A DNA stretch of 64,000 nt from Lactonifactor longoviformis DSM 17459 (GTDB lineage: Bacteria; Bacillota; Clostridia; Lachnospirales; Lachnospiraceae), in contig NZ_FQVI01000005.1 in the NCBI RefSeq assembly GCF_900129135.1, forward strand, positions 9,437 through 73,436. Reading direction: 5' to 3'. Below are positions 1 to 8,905 of this stretch, piece by piece. Both the position numbers and the translations under genes were made by a program. Each line of letters opens with the position of its first letter. Position 1 is the stretch's first letter. Under the pieces are notes generated by a model. It was not told the origin of the DNA. It did not search any database and saw only the letters and a program-made list of their open reading frames with translations.

Positions 1-1
1 G

Positions 2-295
2 CTGTTAGACGGAAAGACCTGGTATTATCTGAGAAGCAGCGGGGCGATGGCTACCGGCTGGCTGAAGGACGGAAAGACCTGGTATTACCTGAAGAACAGC
101 GGAGGGATGGCTACCGGCTGGCTGAAACTTGGCAGCACCTGGTATTATCTGAAAGATAATGGAGCAATGGCTACAGGCTGGATTAAGGTGCAGGGCAAAT
201 GGTACTATTGCCAGTCAAGCGGTAAAATGGTTGCAGACGCATGGGTTGGTAAATATTATGTAAACGAATCAGGTGTATGGACCAGAACAAGGTAG
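2..295 (+). CDS. Cell-wall-binding repeat protein, C-terminal fragment
   Basis: The reading frame is open from the left edge, so the start lies outside the window. The visible 97 residues are four tandem units of about 20 residues, each with a TWYYL or KWYY aromatic core followed by G-x-MATGW. This is the choline-binding / CW_binding_1 repeat pattern that holds secreted enzymes or adhesins on teichoic acid. The last unit is degenerate (VGKYYVNESGVW) and ends the protein. The catalytic or adhesive N-terminal part is not visible, so the function of the whole protein is unknown. Confidence 0.85.
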   Translation: MLDGKTWYYLRSSGAMATGWLKDGKTWYYLKNSGGMATGWLKLGSTWYYLKDNGAMATGWIKVQGKWYYCQSSGKMVADAWVGKYYVNESGVWTRTR

Positions 296-316
296 TATGA
301 AATAAGGAAAAGAAAA

Positions 317-358
317 GGAGATGGACTGCTCCCCTAAAGGGGCGGTTCATCTCCTTTT
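317..358. terminator. Bidirectional intrinsic terminator
   Basis: A hairpin with arms GGAGATG / CATCTCC and an inner GCTCCCC / GGGGC stem has T-rich tracts on both sides. It sits between two converging genes and its right end touches the AraC stop codon, so it probably terminates both transcripts. Confidence 0.8.
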
Positions 359-1223
359 ATTCATTCCTGTGCATTGTTCGAAATACCTTAGGGGTTACCC
401 CCGTAAGTTTTTTAAAACATTTGTTAAAATAACTGATATTGGAAAAGCCTGACGTGAGGGCAATGTCCAATATTGGCTGCTGTGTGGAGAGAAGCATACC
501 GCAGGCCTTCTCGATTCGGAGATAATTCATATACTCCATGAGCGTTTTCCCAAAATGCTTTTTAAAGTACCTGCAGAAGTATTTGGGGGACATATGAAAG
601 AAACCGGCAATCTCATTCAGATATAGTTTCTCAGAATAATGCTCCTCCAGATAGGAGAGAATAGACTTATCAAAGCCGGAGGACTGCACAGTTTTCTGCT
701 GGGAGACCAGCATATGCTCTTCATACAGACAGCTGATAATCTGATAAAGCATGGCCTTTGTATAGAGCTGGTATCCGGGACACTGCCGTTTGTTTTTTTC
801 GATCAGTGTGAGGATACAGTCTCGTATACTATTGCGGCAGGCAGCCCCGTCAGGAATGCAGGTGGGAAACAGAAGTGTTCCCTGCACAAGCGGCTTCAGG
901 TAAAAGGTCTGGCTGTAATCCTCCCGGGCAAATGCCAGGGACTCCATTGGAAATACATAGGCATAGTATAGAGACTGGGGATCTTCTGATCTGAATTGGT
1001 GAATCAGTCCGCTGTTAATGAAGTAAATATCACCAGGCAGCACATGGTATACGGTACCCTCCACTGTAAGCAGAGTAGTCCCCTGGATCTGGCAGATTAC
1101 CTCTATCTCTGTGTGCCAATGGGCACTGACAAACAAGTGTCCTGTCTCGTTATACATTTCATAGTGCTGAAAAGGGAAGAGAAAAGTCCCTCTCTGCCGT
1201 ATTTCCTGAAAAATTGAATCCAT
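357..1223 (-). CDS. AraC-family transcriptional regulator (cupin + AraC HTH)
   Basis: A 288-residue regulator. The N-terminal half is a cupin-like sugar-sensing fold (HWHTEIEVICQIQG, then PGDIYFINSG). The C-terminal 100 residues are a double helix-turn-helix of AraC type, with FHMSPKYFCRYFKKHFG in the first HTH and ILDIALTSGFSNISYFNKCF in the second. I chose the ATG at 1223 because an AAAGGGAGGAC Shine-Dalgarno precedes it; an upstream in-frame extension would be hydrophobic and overlap the divergent gene. It is divergent from the alpha-glucosidase gene and is likely its activator. The inducer is unknown. Confidence 0.88.
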   Translation of the reverse strand: MDSIFQEIRQRGTFLFPFQHYEMYNETGHLFVSAHWHTEIEVICQIQGTTLLTVEGTVYHVLPGDIYFINSGLIHQFRSEDPQSLYYAYVFPMESLAFAREDYSQTFYLKPLVQGTLLFPTCIPDGAACRNSIRDCILTLIEKNKRQCPGYQLYTKAMLYQIISCLYEEHMLVSQQKTVQSSGFDKSILSYLEEHYSEKLYLNEIAGFFHMSPKYFCRYFKKHFGKTLMEYMNYLRIEKACGMLLSTQQPILDIALTSGFSNISYFNKCFKKLTGVTPKVFRTMHRNE

Positions 1224-1303
1224 ATAAGTCCTCCCTTTGCAGGTGGTGAAAATAATGTTATTCCAAAGGCGAAAAAGCAGAAGAATCCTATAGCTATGTG
1301 AGA

Positions 1304-1320
1304 TATAATTCCAGTATAAT
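1304..1320 (+). promoter_or_regulatory. Tandem -10 boxes of the alpha-glucosidase promoter
   Basis: Two perfect TATAAT hexamers lie at 1304-1309 and 1315-1320, just upstream of the gene at 1352. No convincing -35 box is seen at 16-18 bp from either. That would fit an activator-dependent promoter, with the divergent AraC gene as the obvious candidate. Confidence 0.45.
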
Positions 1321-1351
1321 AAAAATCTGATAAAAATCAAGGAGAAAACAA

Positions 1352-3025
1352 ATGGAGAAAAAATGGTGGCACGATAAAGTAGCATATCAAATCTATCCAA
1401 AGAGCTTTTGCGATGCCAATGGAGACGGAATAGGGGATCTGCGGGGAATTATAGGAAAACTGGATTACTTGAAAGATCTGGGGGCAGATATTATCTGGAT
1501 ATCTCCGGTATATTGTTCTCCTATGAAGGATCAGGGATATGATATTTCTGATTATTATAACATCGACCCTGTCTTCGGAACCATTGAAGACATGGAGGAG
1601 CTTTTGAAGGAAGCGAGGAAAAGGGAACTCTATATTCTTATGGACCTGGTCATCAATCATTGTTCCTCAGAGCATGAATGGTTTCAAAAGGCACTGCAGG
1701 ATCCGGAAGGGGAGTACGGGCGGTATTTTTATATTCGGAGAGGGAAGGATGGGATGCCTCCCAATAACTGGAGAGGGAACTTTGGGGGCAGTGCATGGTC
1801 CCGGATTAAGGGTACAGACCTGTATTATCTCCACACATTTCATGAGACCCAGCCTGACCTGAACTGGGAAAACCCTGCAGTCAGGAAAAAGCTGTATGAG
1901 ATGATTAACTGGTGGCTGGAGAAAGGGCTGGCTGGATTCCGTATTGATGCAATTATTAATATAAAAAAAGAACTGCACTTCAGAAATTATCCTGCAGATC
2001 GGGAGGACGGTACCTGCAGTATCCGGTGCATGCTGCAGGAGGCACAGGGAATCGGGGAATTCCTCACAGAATTGAGGGAGAACACATTTGACCGTTACAA
2101 TGCATTTACAGTGGCAGAAGTGTTTGATAATAAACCAGAGGAACTGGGAAAGTTTATTGGAGAAGACGGGTACTTTTCGACTATGTTTGATTTCAGCATT
2201 GAATCTGCACGAACGGGAGATAACTGGTACGAGATGAACCAGCTGACTCCGGAGGAGATAAAAAAAATCATCTTTGAGAGCCAGGAAAGGACCCGGGAGA
2301 TAGGGCTTCTGGCAAATATCATCGAAAATCATGACGAACCCAGGGGTGCCAGCGCCTTTTTTATGGAGGAACCGGACTGTGAGGAGAGCAAAACGATGCT
2401 TGCTGTTTTACAGATTCTCCAGAGAGGCATTCCTTTTCTGTATCAGGGTCAGGAGATTGGGATGACAAATGTTGTTTTTCAGGATATTGCGCAGGTAGAC
2501 GATGTGGCTTCCAAAGATCAGTATCAGGCAGCGCTGGAGGCAGGATACAGTGAAGAAGAGGCCCTCAGAATTGTAAATTTGCGCAGCAGGGATAACTGCC
2601 GCACTCCCTTTCAGTGGAGCAGCGAAAAGAATGCAGGATTTACTGAAGGCACGCCCTGGCTTATGGTAAACAGCAATTACAGAAAAATCAATTTAAAGAG
2701 CCAAAAACAGGATGAGGGCTCGGTATACTCCTTTTATAAAAAGCTAATCCGGCTGAGAAAAGATGAGGAGTATAAAGATACCTTCATATACGGTACATTT
2801 TGCCCGGCATACGAGGAGCGCAGCAATATTTTTGCTTATTACCGGGAAAGTGAGAGACAGAAAATAGCTGTGATAGCAAATTACCAGAAAGAATCACAGG
2901 AACTTATGCTCACAGACCAGTGGGAAAGGGTTCTCCTGAATAATTACAGAGACCTGAGATTCAGGGATGGGAGACTGTATCTGGAAGGATATCAGGCAGT
3001 GGTACTCCTGCTGAAAAAAAATTAG
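1352..3025 (+). CDS. malL: GH13 alpha-glucosidase / oligo-1,6-glucosidase
   Basis: 557 residues, the usual length for GH13 oligo-1,6-glucosidases. It hydrolyses terminal alpha-glucosidic bonds of short malto- or isomalto-oligosaccharides in the cytoplasm (no signal peptide). Visible motifs are DLVINH at 98-103, nucleophile D199 in GFRIDA, acid/base E256 in AEVF, transition-state D328 in IENHDE, and the subfamily-31 signature QPDLNW at 167-172. A D-x-N-x-D calcium-like loop is at 21-25. It stands upstream of an ABC maltodextrin importer. Trehalose-6-phosphate hydrolase is a close relative and cannot be fully excluded, but the importer is not a PTS. Confidence 0.88.
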   Translation: MEKKWWHDKVAYQIYPKSFCDANGDGIGDLRGIIGKLDYLKDLGADIIWISPVYCSPMKDQGYDISDYYNIDPVFGTIEDMEELLKEARKRELYILMDLVINHCSSEHEWFQKALQDPEGEYGRYFYIRRGKDGMPPNNWRGNFGGSAWSRIKGTDLYYLHTFHETQPDLNWENPAVRKKLYEMINWWLEKGLAGFRIDAIINIKKELHFRNYPADREDGTCSIRCMLQEAQGIGEFLTELRENTFDRYNAFTVAEVFDNKPEELGKFIGEDGYFSTMFDFSIESARTGDNWYEMNQLTPEEIKKIIFESQERTREIGLLANIIENHDEPRGASAFFMEEPDCEESKTMLAVLQILQRGIPFLYQGQEIGMTNVVFQDIAQVDDVASKDQYQAALEAGYSEEEALRIVNLRSRDNCRTPFQWSSEKNAGFTEGTPWLMVNSNYRKINLKSQKQDEGSVYSFYKKLIRLRKDEEYKDTFIYGTFCPAYEERSNIFAYYRESERQKIAVIANYQKESQELMLTDQWERVLLNNYRDLRFRDGRLYLEGYQAVVLLLKKN

Positions 3026-3099
3026 GGATTGATTATTGTATAAAACAGACAAAAAGTACCATGCTAAATTGTAGAAATAATGGAATTTATTTTTAAAAC

Positions 3100-3128
3100 T
3101 TGCGGCACACTGTAAAGTGTGCTACTAT
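3100..3128 (+). promoter_or_regulatory. Promoter of the maltodextrin transport operon
   Basis: TTGCGG, a 17-bp spacer and TACTAT form a recognisable sigma-A promoter. The spacer itself holds a perfect 7-bp inverted repeat, GCACACT / AGTGTGC, which could be an extra protein site. The promoter serves the gene at 3229. Confidence 0.6.
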
Positions 3129-3141
3129 AAAATCGTCAATT

Positions 3142-3177
3142 GGAAACGTTACCGGTAAAGATACCGATAACGTTTCC
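3142..3177. promoter_or_regulatory. Double LacI-type operator
   Basis: A 36-bp palindrome with outer arms GGAAACGTTA and TAACGTTTCC and inner GGTA / TACC. Each arm holds an AACGTT core typical of LacI-family half-site pairs; the two CG centres are 24 bp apart. It lies just downstream of the predicted transcription start, where a bound repressor would block the operon. The LacI-family gene at 7826 is the likely ligand. A CcpA catabolite site is a partial alternative. Confidence 0.7.
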
Positions 3178-3228
3178 GAACGAGGAAAAGAATAACTGAA
3201 ACTTTAAAATATTAAAGGAGGATTCATC

Positions 3229-4560
3229 ATGAAGAAGAAGCTGGTCGCAGCAGCGCTGTGTATGGCAATGACTGCTGTTACATTGGCAGGGTGCGGAGAG
3301 AAAAAGGGAGCATCAGCAGCAGAGGGGAGCGTATATTACCTGAACTTTAAACCAGAGGTTACGGACATCTGGGAGGAGATTGCCCAGAAATACACAGAAG
3401 AAACCGGTGTAAAGGTAAAAGTTGTCACAGCAGCGGGAGGTAATTACGAGTCAACCCTGAAGTCTGAGATTGCCAAGTCAGATGCACCTACCCTGTTTCA
3501 GATTAACGGACCTATCGGATACCAGTCCTGGAAGGATTACTGTGCGGATCTGAGCGATACAGATTTCTATAAAGCTCTGACCGATCCGTCTCTGGCTATT
3601 AAAGGAGATGACGGCGGGGTGTACGGAGTTCCCTATACAATTGAAGGCTACGGCATTATTTACAACGATGAGATCATGCAGAAATATTTTGCTATGGAGG
3701 GGGCAGCGGCTTCTTCTGTTGATGAAATTACAAGCTTTGATAAACTGAAAGCTGTTGTTGAGGATATGCAGAGTAAAAAAGATGCTCTGGGAATAAAAGG
3801 CGTGTTCGCCTCCACCTCCCTGCTGCCAGGAGAAGAGTGGAGATGGCAGACACATCTTGCCAATATCCCCGTGTATGCCGAATACAGGGACAAGGATGTA
3901 GAAGACTTAAAGGAAATTGACTTTACCTACGCAGATAACTTTAAAAATACCTTTGACTTGTATCTGAACAATTCCAGCACAGAGCCTACCATGCTGGGAA
4001 GCAAGGGTGTGAATGATTCTATGGCAGAATTTGCCCTTGGCCAGGTAGCTATGGTACAGAACGGAAACTGGGCCTGGAGCCAGATTGGAGAGGTGCAGGG
4101 CAATGTAGTCAAAGAAGAAAACATTAAGTTTATGCCTATCTATACCGGCCTGGAAGGGGAAGAAAATCAGGGTCTCTGCATCGGTACAGAGAACTACTTC
4201 AGCATTAACAGCCAGACCTCAGAGGCAAACCAGAAGGCATCCATTGATTTTGTGAATTGGCTGATTAATTCTGACACAGGAAAAGATTATATGACCAACA
4301 AGCTGGGCAATGTAGCGCCGTTTACTACCTTTAACGATGAGGAAAAGCCGCAGGATCCTCTTGCGAAATCTATGCTGGATTCCATGGAAAGCGGCAAAGA
4401 GTCCATTCCGTGGGTATTTACGACCTTCCCGAGCCAGACCTTTAAAGACAACTTTGGGGCGGCACTTTTAGAGTATGCACAGGGCAGCATGGAGTGGAGC
4501 GATGTAGTAAACACAGTAAAAGAACAGTGGAAGGCTGAGAAAGCAGCCGTTCAGGAATAG
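3229..4560 (+). CDS. Sugar ABC transporter substrate-binding lipoprotein
   Basis: 443 residues with a lipoprotein signal peptide: two lysine-rich N-terminal residues, a hydrophobic core, and lipobox LAGC with the lipidated Cys at position 22. The mature part has the extracellular solute-binding family 1 (MalE-like) pattern, including GVPYTIEGYGIIYN, AMVQNGNW and ENYFSINSQT. It should capture maltodextrins outside the membrane and hand them to the two permeases that follow. The gene has a strong AAAGGAGG site. No ATPase gene is present in the cluster, so a shared MsmK/MalK-type ATPase elsewhere is expected. Confidence 0.87.
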   Translation: MKKKLVAAALCMAMTAVTLAGCGEKKGASAAEGSVYYLNFKPEVTDIWEEIAQKYTEETGVKVKVVTAAGGNYESTLKSEIAKSDAPTLFQINGPIGYQSWKDYCADLSDTDFYKALTDPSLAIKGDDGGVYGVPYTIEGYGIIYNDEIMQKYFAMEGAAASSVDEITSFDKLKAVVEDMQSKKDALGIKGVFASTSLLPGEEWRWQTHLANIPVYAEYRDKDVEDLKEIDFTYADNFKNTFDLYLNNSSTEPTMLGSKGVNDSMAEFALGQVAMVQNGNWAWSQIGEVQGNVVKEENIKFMPIYTGLEGEENQGLCIGTENYFSINSQTSEANQKASIDFVNWLINSDTGKDYMTNKLGNVAPFTTFNDEEKPQDPLAKSMLDSMESGKESIPWVFTTFPSQTFKDNFGAALLEYAQGSMEWSDVVNTVKEQWKAEKAAVQE

Positions 4561-4616
4561 GCAGCAGGGCGGGCAGCTTTGGCTGTCCGCCCATACTACC
4601 GGATAAGGAGAAGGAA

Positions 4617-5459
4617 ATGGATAAAAATCTAAAAAAATATTTTCCTATATTTGTACTTCCTACTCTGCTTGCATTTTTTATTGCTTTTGTGATTCCCTTT
4701 ATTATGGGTGTATACCTGTCATTTTGCGACTTCACTACAGTAACGAATGCAAAATGGGTTGGAATCGATAATTACATCAAGGCGTTTACAAACAAAGAAT
4801 TCCTCAATGCCCTTTGGTTTACCATTCGATTTGCAGTGGTAGCAGTTATCTCCGTAAATGTGTTTGGATTTCTGCTGGCCCTGCTCTTGACCAGAGGAAT
4901 CAGGGGAACGAATGTATTCCGCACCGTATTCTTTATGCCAAACCTTATCGGAGGTATTGTGCTTGGTTATATATGGCAGTCTATGATAAACGGTGTACTG
5001 GCCAAATATCAGGTCACTATGCTCATGGATGCCAAGTATGGTTTCTGGGGGCTGGTAATCCTTATGAACTGGCAGCTCATTGGCTATATTATGATCATTT
5101 ACATTGCGGGACTGCAGAACATATCGCCCGATCTGATGGAAGCTGCGAAAATCGACGGTGCCACCAGTTGGCAGGCATTGATTAAAATTAAGATTCCTAT
5201 GGTGATGCCGTCCATTACCATCTGCCTGTTCCTTACAATTGCCAATTCCTTTAAGATGTTTGACCAGAATCTGGCACTCACTGCCGGTGGACCGTCTAAT
5301 AAGACAACAATGATGGCCCTGGATATCTATAACACATTCTACGGGAAGGTGGGATTTGAGGGTGTGGGCCAGGCAAAAGCGGTAGTATTCTTTGTTATCG
5401 TGGCTATCATTGGAATCTCACAGGTAGTATTATCCAGAAAGAAGGAGGTTGAAAGCTGA
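4617..5459 (+). CDS. Sugar ABC transporter permease, MalF type
   Basis: 280 residues with six hydrophobic segments and the cytoplasmic EAA loop (EAAKIDGATSWQAL...IPMVMPS) that docks to the ATPase. It is the first inner-membrane subunit of the maltodextrin importer. It lies 56 bp after the binding-protein gene, and its stop codon overlaps the next start (TGATG), which indicates translational coupling. The short periplasmic-side loops fit Gram-positive MalF proteins. Confidence 0.88.
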   Translation: MDKNLKKYFPIFVLPTLLAFFIAFVIPFIMGVYLSFCDFTTVTNAKWVGIDNYIKAFTNKEFLNALWFTIRFAVVAVISVNVFGFLLALLLTRGIRGTNVFRTVFFMPNLIGGIVLGYIWQSMINGVLAKYQVTMLMDAKYGFWGLVILMNWQLIGYIMIIYIAGLQNISPDLMEAAKIDGATSWQALIKIKIPMVMPSITICLFLTIANSFKMFDQNLALTAGGPSNKTTMMALDIYNTFYGKVGFEGVGQAKAVVFFVIVAIIGISQVVLSRKKEVES

Positions 5460-6298
5460 TGAAAAAACAAAAAGCGGCGGATACAGGCATTCTATGCCTT
5501 TTAATTGTGCTGGTAATTGCCTTTATCACACCTATCTTCTTTGTGCTCATGAACTCTTTTAAAGGAAAGCTTTATATCAGTGAGAATCCTTTTAGCTTTC
5601 CCAGAGGAGAATTGTTCGCGGGCATTACCAATTACACGGAGGGAATCCGCAAGACCGGTTTTTTTCAGGCTTTTGGGTATTCGGCGTTTATCACTGTATT
5701 CTCTGTGTTTGCTATCGTTTTATTCACCTCTATGACGGCGTGGTACATCACCAGGGTAAAAAATAAGCTTTCTTCAGTTTTATATTATACCTTTGTATTT
5801 TCCATGATCGTACCCTTCCAGATGATTATGTTTACTATGTCAAAGCTTGCAGATACCTTAAAGCTTAATAATCCTCTTGGGATGGTGGTGCTTTATCTGG
5901 GGTTCGGGGCAGGGCTTTCGGTGTTCATGTTCTGCGGCTTTGTAAAGAGCATCCCACTGGACATTGAAGAGGCGGCTATGATCGACGGCTGTACGCCCAT
6001 ACAGACGTACTTTCAGATTGTATTTCCTATACTGAAGCCGACAGCCATTACAGTGGCAATATTAAATGCAATGTGGGTATGGAATGACTACCTGCTGCCA
6101 TATCTGGTGATCGGGGTATCCACAAAATATAAAACCATTCCCGTAGTAGTCCAGTATCTGATGGGGTCCTACGGGGCGAAAGACTATGGTTCTTTGATGG
6201 CGCTGCTGGTGCTGTCAATTATACCGATTATTATATTTTATTTATTCTGCCAGAAGTATATCATTGAAGGTGTAGTTGCTGGCGCAGTAAAAGGTTAG
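5459..6298 (+). CDS. Sugar ABC transporter permease, MalG type
   Basis: 279 residues with about six membrane spans and an EAA loop (EEAAMIDGCTPIQTY...FPILKP). It is the second permease subunit of the importer, paired with the MalF-like protein. The family is the carbohydrate-uptake 1 branch, which handles oligosaccharides. The C-terminal membrane end (IIEGVVAGAVKG) is characteristic of MalG-like proteins. Confidence 0.88.
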   Translation: MKKQKAADTGILCLLIVLVIAFITPIFFVLMNSFKGKLYISENPFSFPRGELFAGITNYTEGIRKTGFFQAFGYSAFITVFSVFAIVLFTSMTAWYITRVKNKLSSVLYYTFVFSMIVPFQMIMFTMSKLADTLKLNNPLGMVVLYLGFGAGLSVFMFCGFVKSIPLDIEEAAMIDGCTPIQTYFQIVFPILKPTAITVAILNAMWVWNDYLLPYLVIGVSTKYKTIPVVVQYLMGSYGAKDYGSLMALLVLSIIPIIIFYLFCQKYIIEGVVAGAVKG

Positions 6299-6309
6299 GA
6301 GAATTGTAA

Positions 6310-7797
6310 ATGCGATCAAGTGGAATATTACTGCCTGTTTCCAGCCTGCCATCGGAATATGGCATTGGATGTTTTTCGAAAAGTGCATATGAGTTTGTCG
6401 ACAATTTAAGAGAGGCGGGGCAGAGATACTGGCAGATTCTGCCTTTGGGGCCTACCAGCTACGGAGACTCTCCGTATCAGTCTTTTTCCACTTTTGCAGG
6501 AAATCCTTATTTTATTGATTTAGAGACACTGATACAGCAGGGGTTATTGACAGAAGAAGAATGCAGAGCCGTGGACTTTGGTGAAGATCCCCAATATGCA
6601 GATTATGAAAAATTGCATAAGGGCAGGGAGACACTGCTGAGGACGGCATGCCAGAGGAGCGGACTGAAGGAAAGCCAAAAGTTCAGGGACTTTTTGGCGG
6701 AGCAGAGGGAGTGGCTGGAGGATTATGCCCTATATATGGCAATAAAGAAGAAAATGAACCATGTCAGCTGGCTGGAATGGCCCCGTGAACTGCGGGACAG
6801 AGATCCCGATACCATGGAGGCCTGCCGGAGGGAGCTGGGGGAGGATATTTACTTCTGCCAGTTTGTACAATATGAATTTTACAGACAGTGGAATGAGCTT
6901 AGACGCTATGCCAACCGGCAGGGGGTGCAAATCATTGGGGACATTCCTATCTATGTGGCCCTGGACAGCTCGGATGTATGGGCTGACCGGGAGTTGTTTC
7001 AATTCGGGGAGGATGGACTTCCAACAGCCATAGCAGGCTGCCCGCCTGACGGTTTTTCGGCCACCGGACAGCTGTGGGGGAACCCCCTGTATGACTGGAA
7101 CTGTCACCGGGCGACCGGATATGAGTGGTGGATCCGGAGGATGAGATGCTGCAGTGAGTGGTATGACGTGGTGCGGATCGATCACTTCCGGGGGTTTGAC
7201 CAATATTATGCCATTCCTTTTGGGGATAAGACCGCAGAGCACGGCCAATGGCAGGATGGTCCGGGTCTGGAACTATTTCAGGCTATACAGAAGGCGCTGG
7301 GAGAGATACAGGTCATTGCAGAGGATCTGGGATTTATCACGGAAGGTGTGGAGAAGCTGGTAAGGGATACGGGGTACCCGGGAATGAAGGTACTGGAATT
7401 TGCCTTTGACTCCAGAGAGGCCAGCAATTATCTGCCCCATACGTATACTTCTAACTGTGTGGTGTATACAGGCACCCATGATAATGAGACCATTGCCGGC
7501 TGGTATCAGAATCTCTGCCCGGAGGATCTGGAGTACTGCCGGGATTACATGGGGAACTGGCGGCCCCCCCGGGAAGAGATCCACTGGGATTTTATCCGGC
7601 TGGCTATGATGAGTGTAGCTGAAATATGCATCATTCCCATGCAGGACTATCTGGGGTTAGACAACAGAGCCCGTATGAATCAGCCTTCCACAGTGGGAGG
7701 AAACTGGAGATGGAGACTGCAGAAAGGCCAAACCGATCCAAAATTGCTTGAAAAAATACGGAAATTAACTATAATTAGTGGTAGAGGTAACTACTGA
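6310..7797 (+). CDS. malQ: 4-alpha-glucanotransferase (amylomaltase)
   Basis: 495 residues, typical for the short GH77 enzymes. It transfers alpha-1,4-glucan segments between maltodextrins in the cytoplasm and releases glucose, complementing the phosphorylase encoded downstream. Visible GH77 motifs are the N-terminal RSSGILLPVSSLPS, the nucleophile in VRIDHFRGF, the acid/base in VIAEDLGF, and the third acid in GTHDNETIAGW. It starts 11 bp after the permease gene with an AGGAG site, so it is part of the same operon. Confidence 0.93.
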   Translation: MRSSGILLPVSSLPSEYGIGCFSKSAYEFVDNLREAGQRYWQILPLGPTSYGDSPYQSFSTFAGNPYFIDLETLIQQGLLTEEECRAVDFGEDPQYADYEKLHKGRETLLRTACQRSGLKESQKFRDFLAEQREWLEDYALYMAIKKKMNHVSWLEWPRELRDRDPDTMEACRRELGEDIYFCQFVQYEFYRQWNELRRYANRQGVQIIGDIPIYVALDSSDVWADRELFQFGEDGLPTAIAGCPPDGFSATGQLWGNPLYDWNCHRATGYEWWIRRMRCCSEWYDVVRIDHFRGFDQYYAIPFGDKTAEHGQWQDGPGLELFQAIQKALGEIQVIAEDLGFITEGVEKLVRDTGYPGMKVLEFAFDSREASNYLPHTYTSNCVVYTGTHDNETIAGWYQNLCPEDLEYCRDYMGNWRPPREEIHWDFIRLAMMSVAEICIIPMQDYLGLDNRARMNQPSTVGGNWRWRLQKGQTDPKLLEKIRKLTIISGRGNY

Positions 7798-7825
7798 TGA
7801 CAAAGCAGGAGGAGAGGAAGCTGGC

Positions 7826-8857
7826 ATGGAGGAAGTCACAATTAAGGATATTGCAAGGCTCTGCGGAGTTGGGGTTAGTACGGTGTCCCGTGCTATTAAC
7901 AACCATCCGGATATTAACCCTGAGACAAGGGACCATATATTAAATATCATAAAGGAGTACAATTACATTCCGAATAACAGTGCCCGTAACCTGAAGCGCA
8001 CGGAATCCAAAACCATAGCAATCTTAGTAAAAGCCATAGACAATCCTTTTTTCTCCAGTATGATACGAGTCTTTGAAAAAGAGATAAAATATGAACGATT
8101 TGATTTTTTTCTCCAGCACATAGACAATAATCAGGATGAGATAGAGGTTGCCATAGGGCTGGCCAAAGAAAAAAAACTCATGGGGATTGTATTTCTGGGA
8201 GGGTTCTCGGAACACAGCGAGGAGGCGCTCAGGCAGCTGAAAGTGCCCTTTGTAGTAAGTACGGTAGAACTGGATAATTCTGTGGAGGACTGCCTGTATT
8301 CTTTTGTATCAGTGGATGACAAGAGAGAGAGCAGAAGGCTTGCGGATTATCTGATTGGCCTTGGGCACAGGCGGATCGCCCTTTTGTCTGCCCAAAAAGA
8401 CGATGAGAGCATTGGCAGGCTGCGTATGGAGGGTTATAAAAGTGCCCTCTCCCAGCACGGAATTCCCATAGATGAAGATCTGATTGTCTACACTCCAAAA
8501 GACTGTGAAGTGTATTCCAGGCGAAGCGGTTATGTAATGATGCAGCAGCTTATGGAGCGGGAGAAGGACTTCACTGCGGTCATCGCGATTTCCGATATGG
8601 TGGCAGTGGGAGCCTGTAAGGCAGTCTTTGAAAATGGAAGAAGAGTACCTGAGGATTATTCTATTGCAGGATTTGACGGTCTGCCGGAGACTTTCTATTA
8701 TGAACCTTCTATCACAACCATAAAGCAGCCGCTGGAAGAGATCGCGGAAAGTTCCATTAAAAATCTCTTCTATATGATCCGGCATGAGGAAAAAGCTCCG
8801 AACAAGAAGTTTGAGGGAGAGCTTCTGAAACGGGAGTCTACAAGGAAAATTGGATAA
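7826..8857 (+). CDS. LacI-family repressor (MalR-like)
   Basis: 343 residues from the ATG at 7826, preceded by AGGAGGAGAG. The longer in-frame start at 7778 overlaps malQ and adds residues before the usual LacI start. The N-terminal HTH reads TIKDIARLCGVGVSTVSRAI with the hinge NNSARNLKR. A periplasmic-binding-like effector domain follows (IAILVK...IAGFDGLPE...ITTIKQP). It is the last gene of the maltodextrin operon and most likely binds the palindrome at 3142-3177, giving autoregulation. The effector is not readable from the sequence. Confidence 0.88.
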   Translation: MEEVTIKDIARLCGVGVSTVSRAINNHPDINPETRDHILNIIKEYNYIPNNSARNLKRTESKTIAILVKAIDNPFFSSMIRVFEKEIKYERFDFFLQHIDNNQDEIEVAIGLAKEKKLMGIVFLGGFSEHSEEALRQLKVPFVVSTVELDNSVEDCLYSFVSVDDKRESRRLADYLIGLGHRRIALLSAQKDDESIGRLRMEGYKSALSQHGIPIDEDLIVYTPKDCEVYSRRSGYVMMQQLMEREKDFTAVIAISDMVAVGACKAVFENGRRVPEDYSIAGFDGLPETFYYEPSITTIKQPLEEIAESSIKNLFYMIRHEEKAPNKKFEGELLKRESTRKIG

Positions 8858-8868
8858 GCGATACAAGT

Positions 8869-8904
8869 GATTGAGACGTGAGGGATGTCCCTCACGTCTC
8901 AATC
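8869..8904. terminator. Perfect 17-bp stem-loop between converging genes
   Basis: GATTGAGACGTGAGGGA and its exact reverse complement are separated by only 2 nt. It fills the gap between two converging genes. Neither side has a clear T tract, so it may be a transcript 3'-end stabiliser or Rho-independent only in a loose sense. Confidence 0.5.
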
Positions 8905-8905
8905 G

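Noticed and set aside
639-1217. Plus-strand open frames inside the AraC gene
   Set aside because: Shadow frames opposite a well-defined regulator, with no start signals.
3142-3177. Pure CcpA cre site
   Set aside because: The cre consensus is only partly matched and the two-operator palindrome fits a dedicated LacI-family repressor better.
8869-8904. Standard intrinsic terminator
   Set aside because: The stem is perfect but neither side has the required T tract, so it is reported only as a convergent-gene hairpin with modest confidence.
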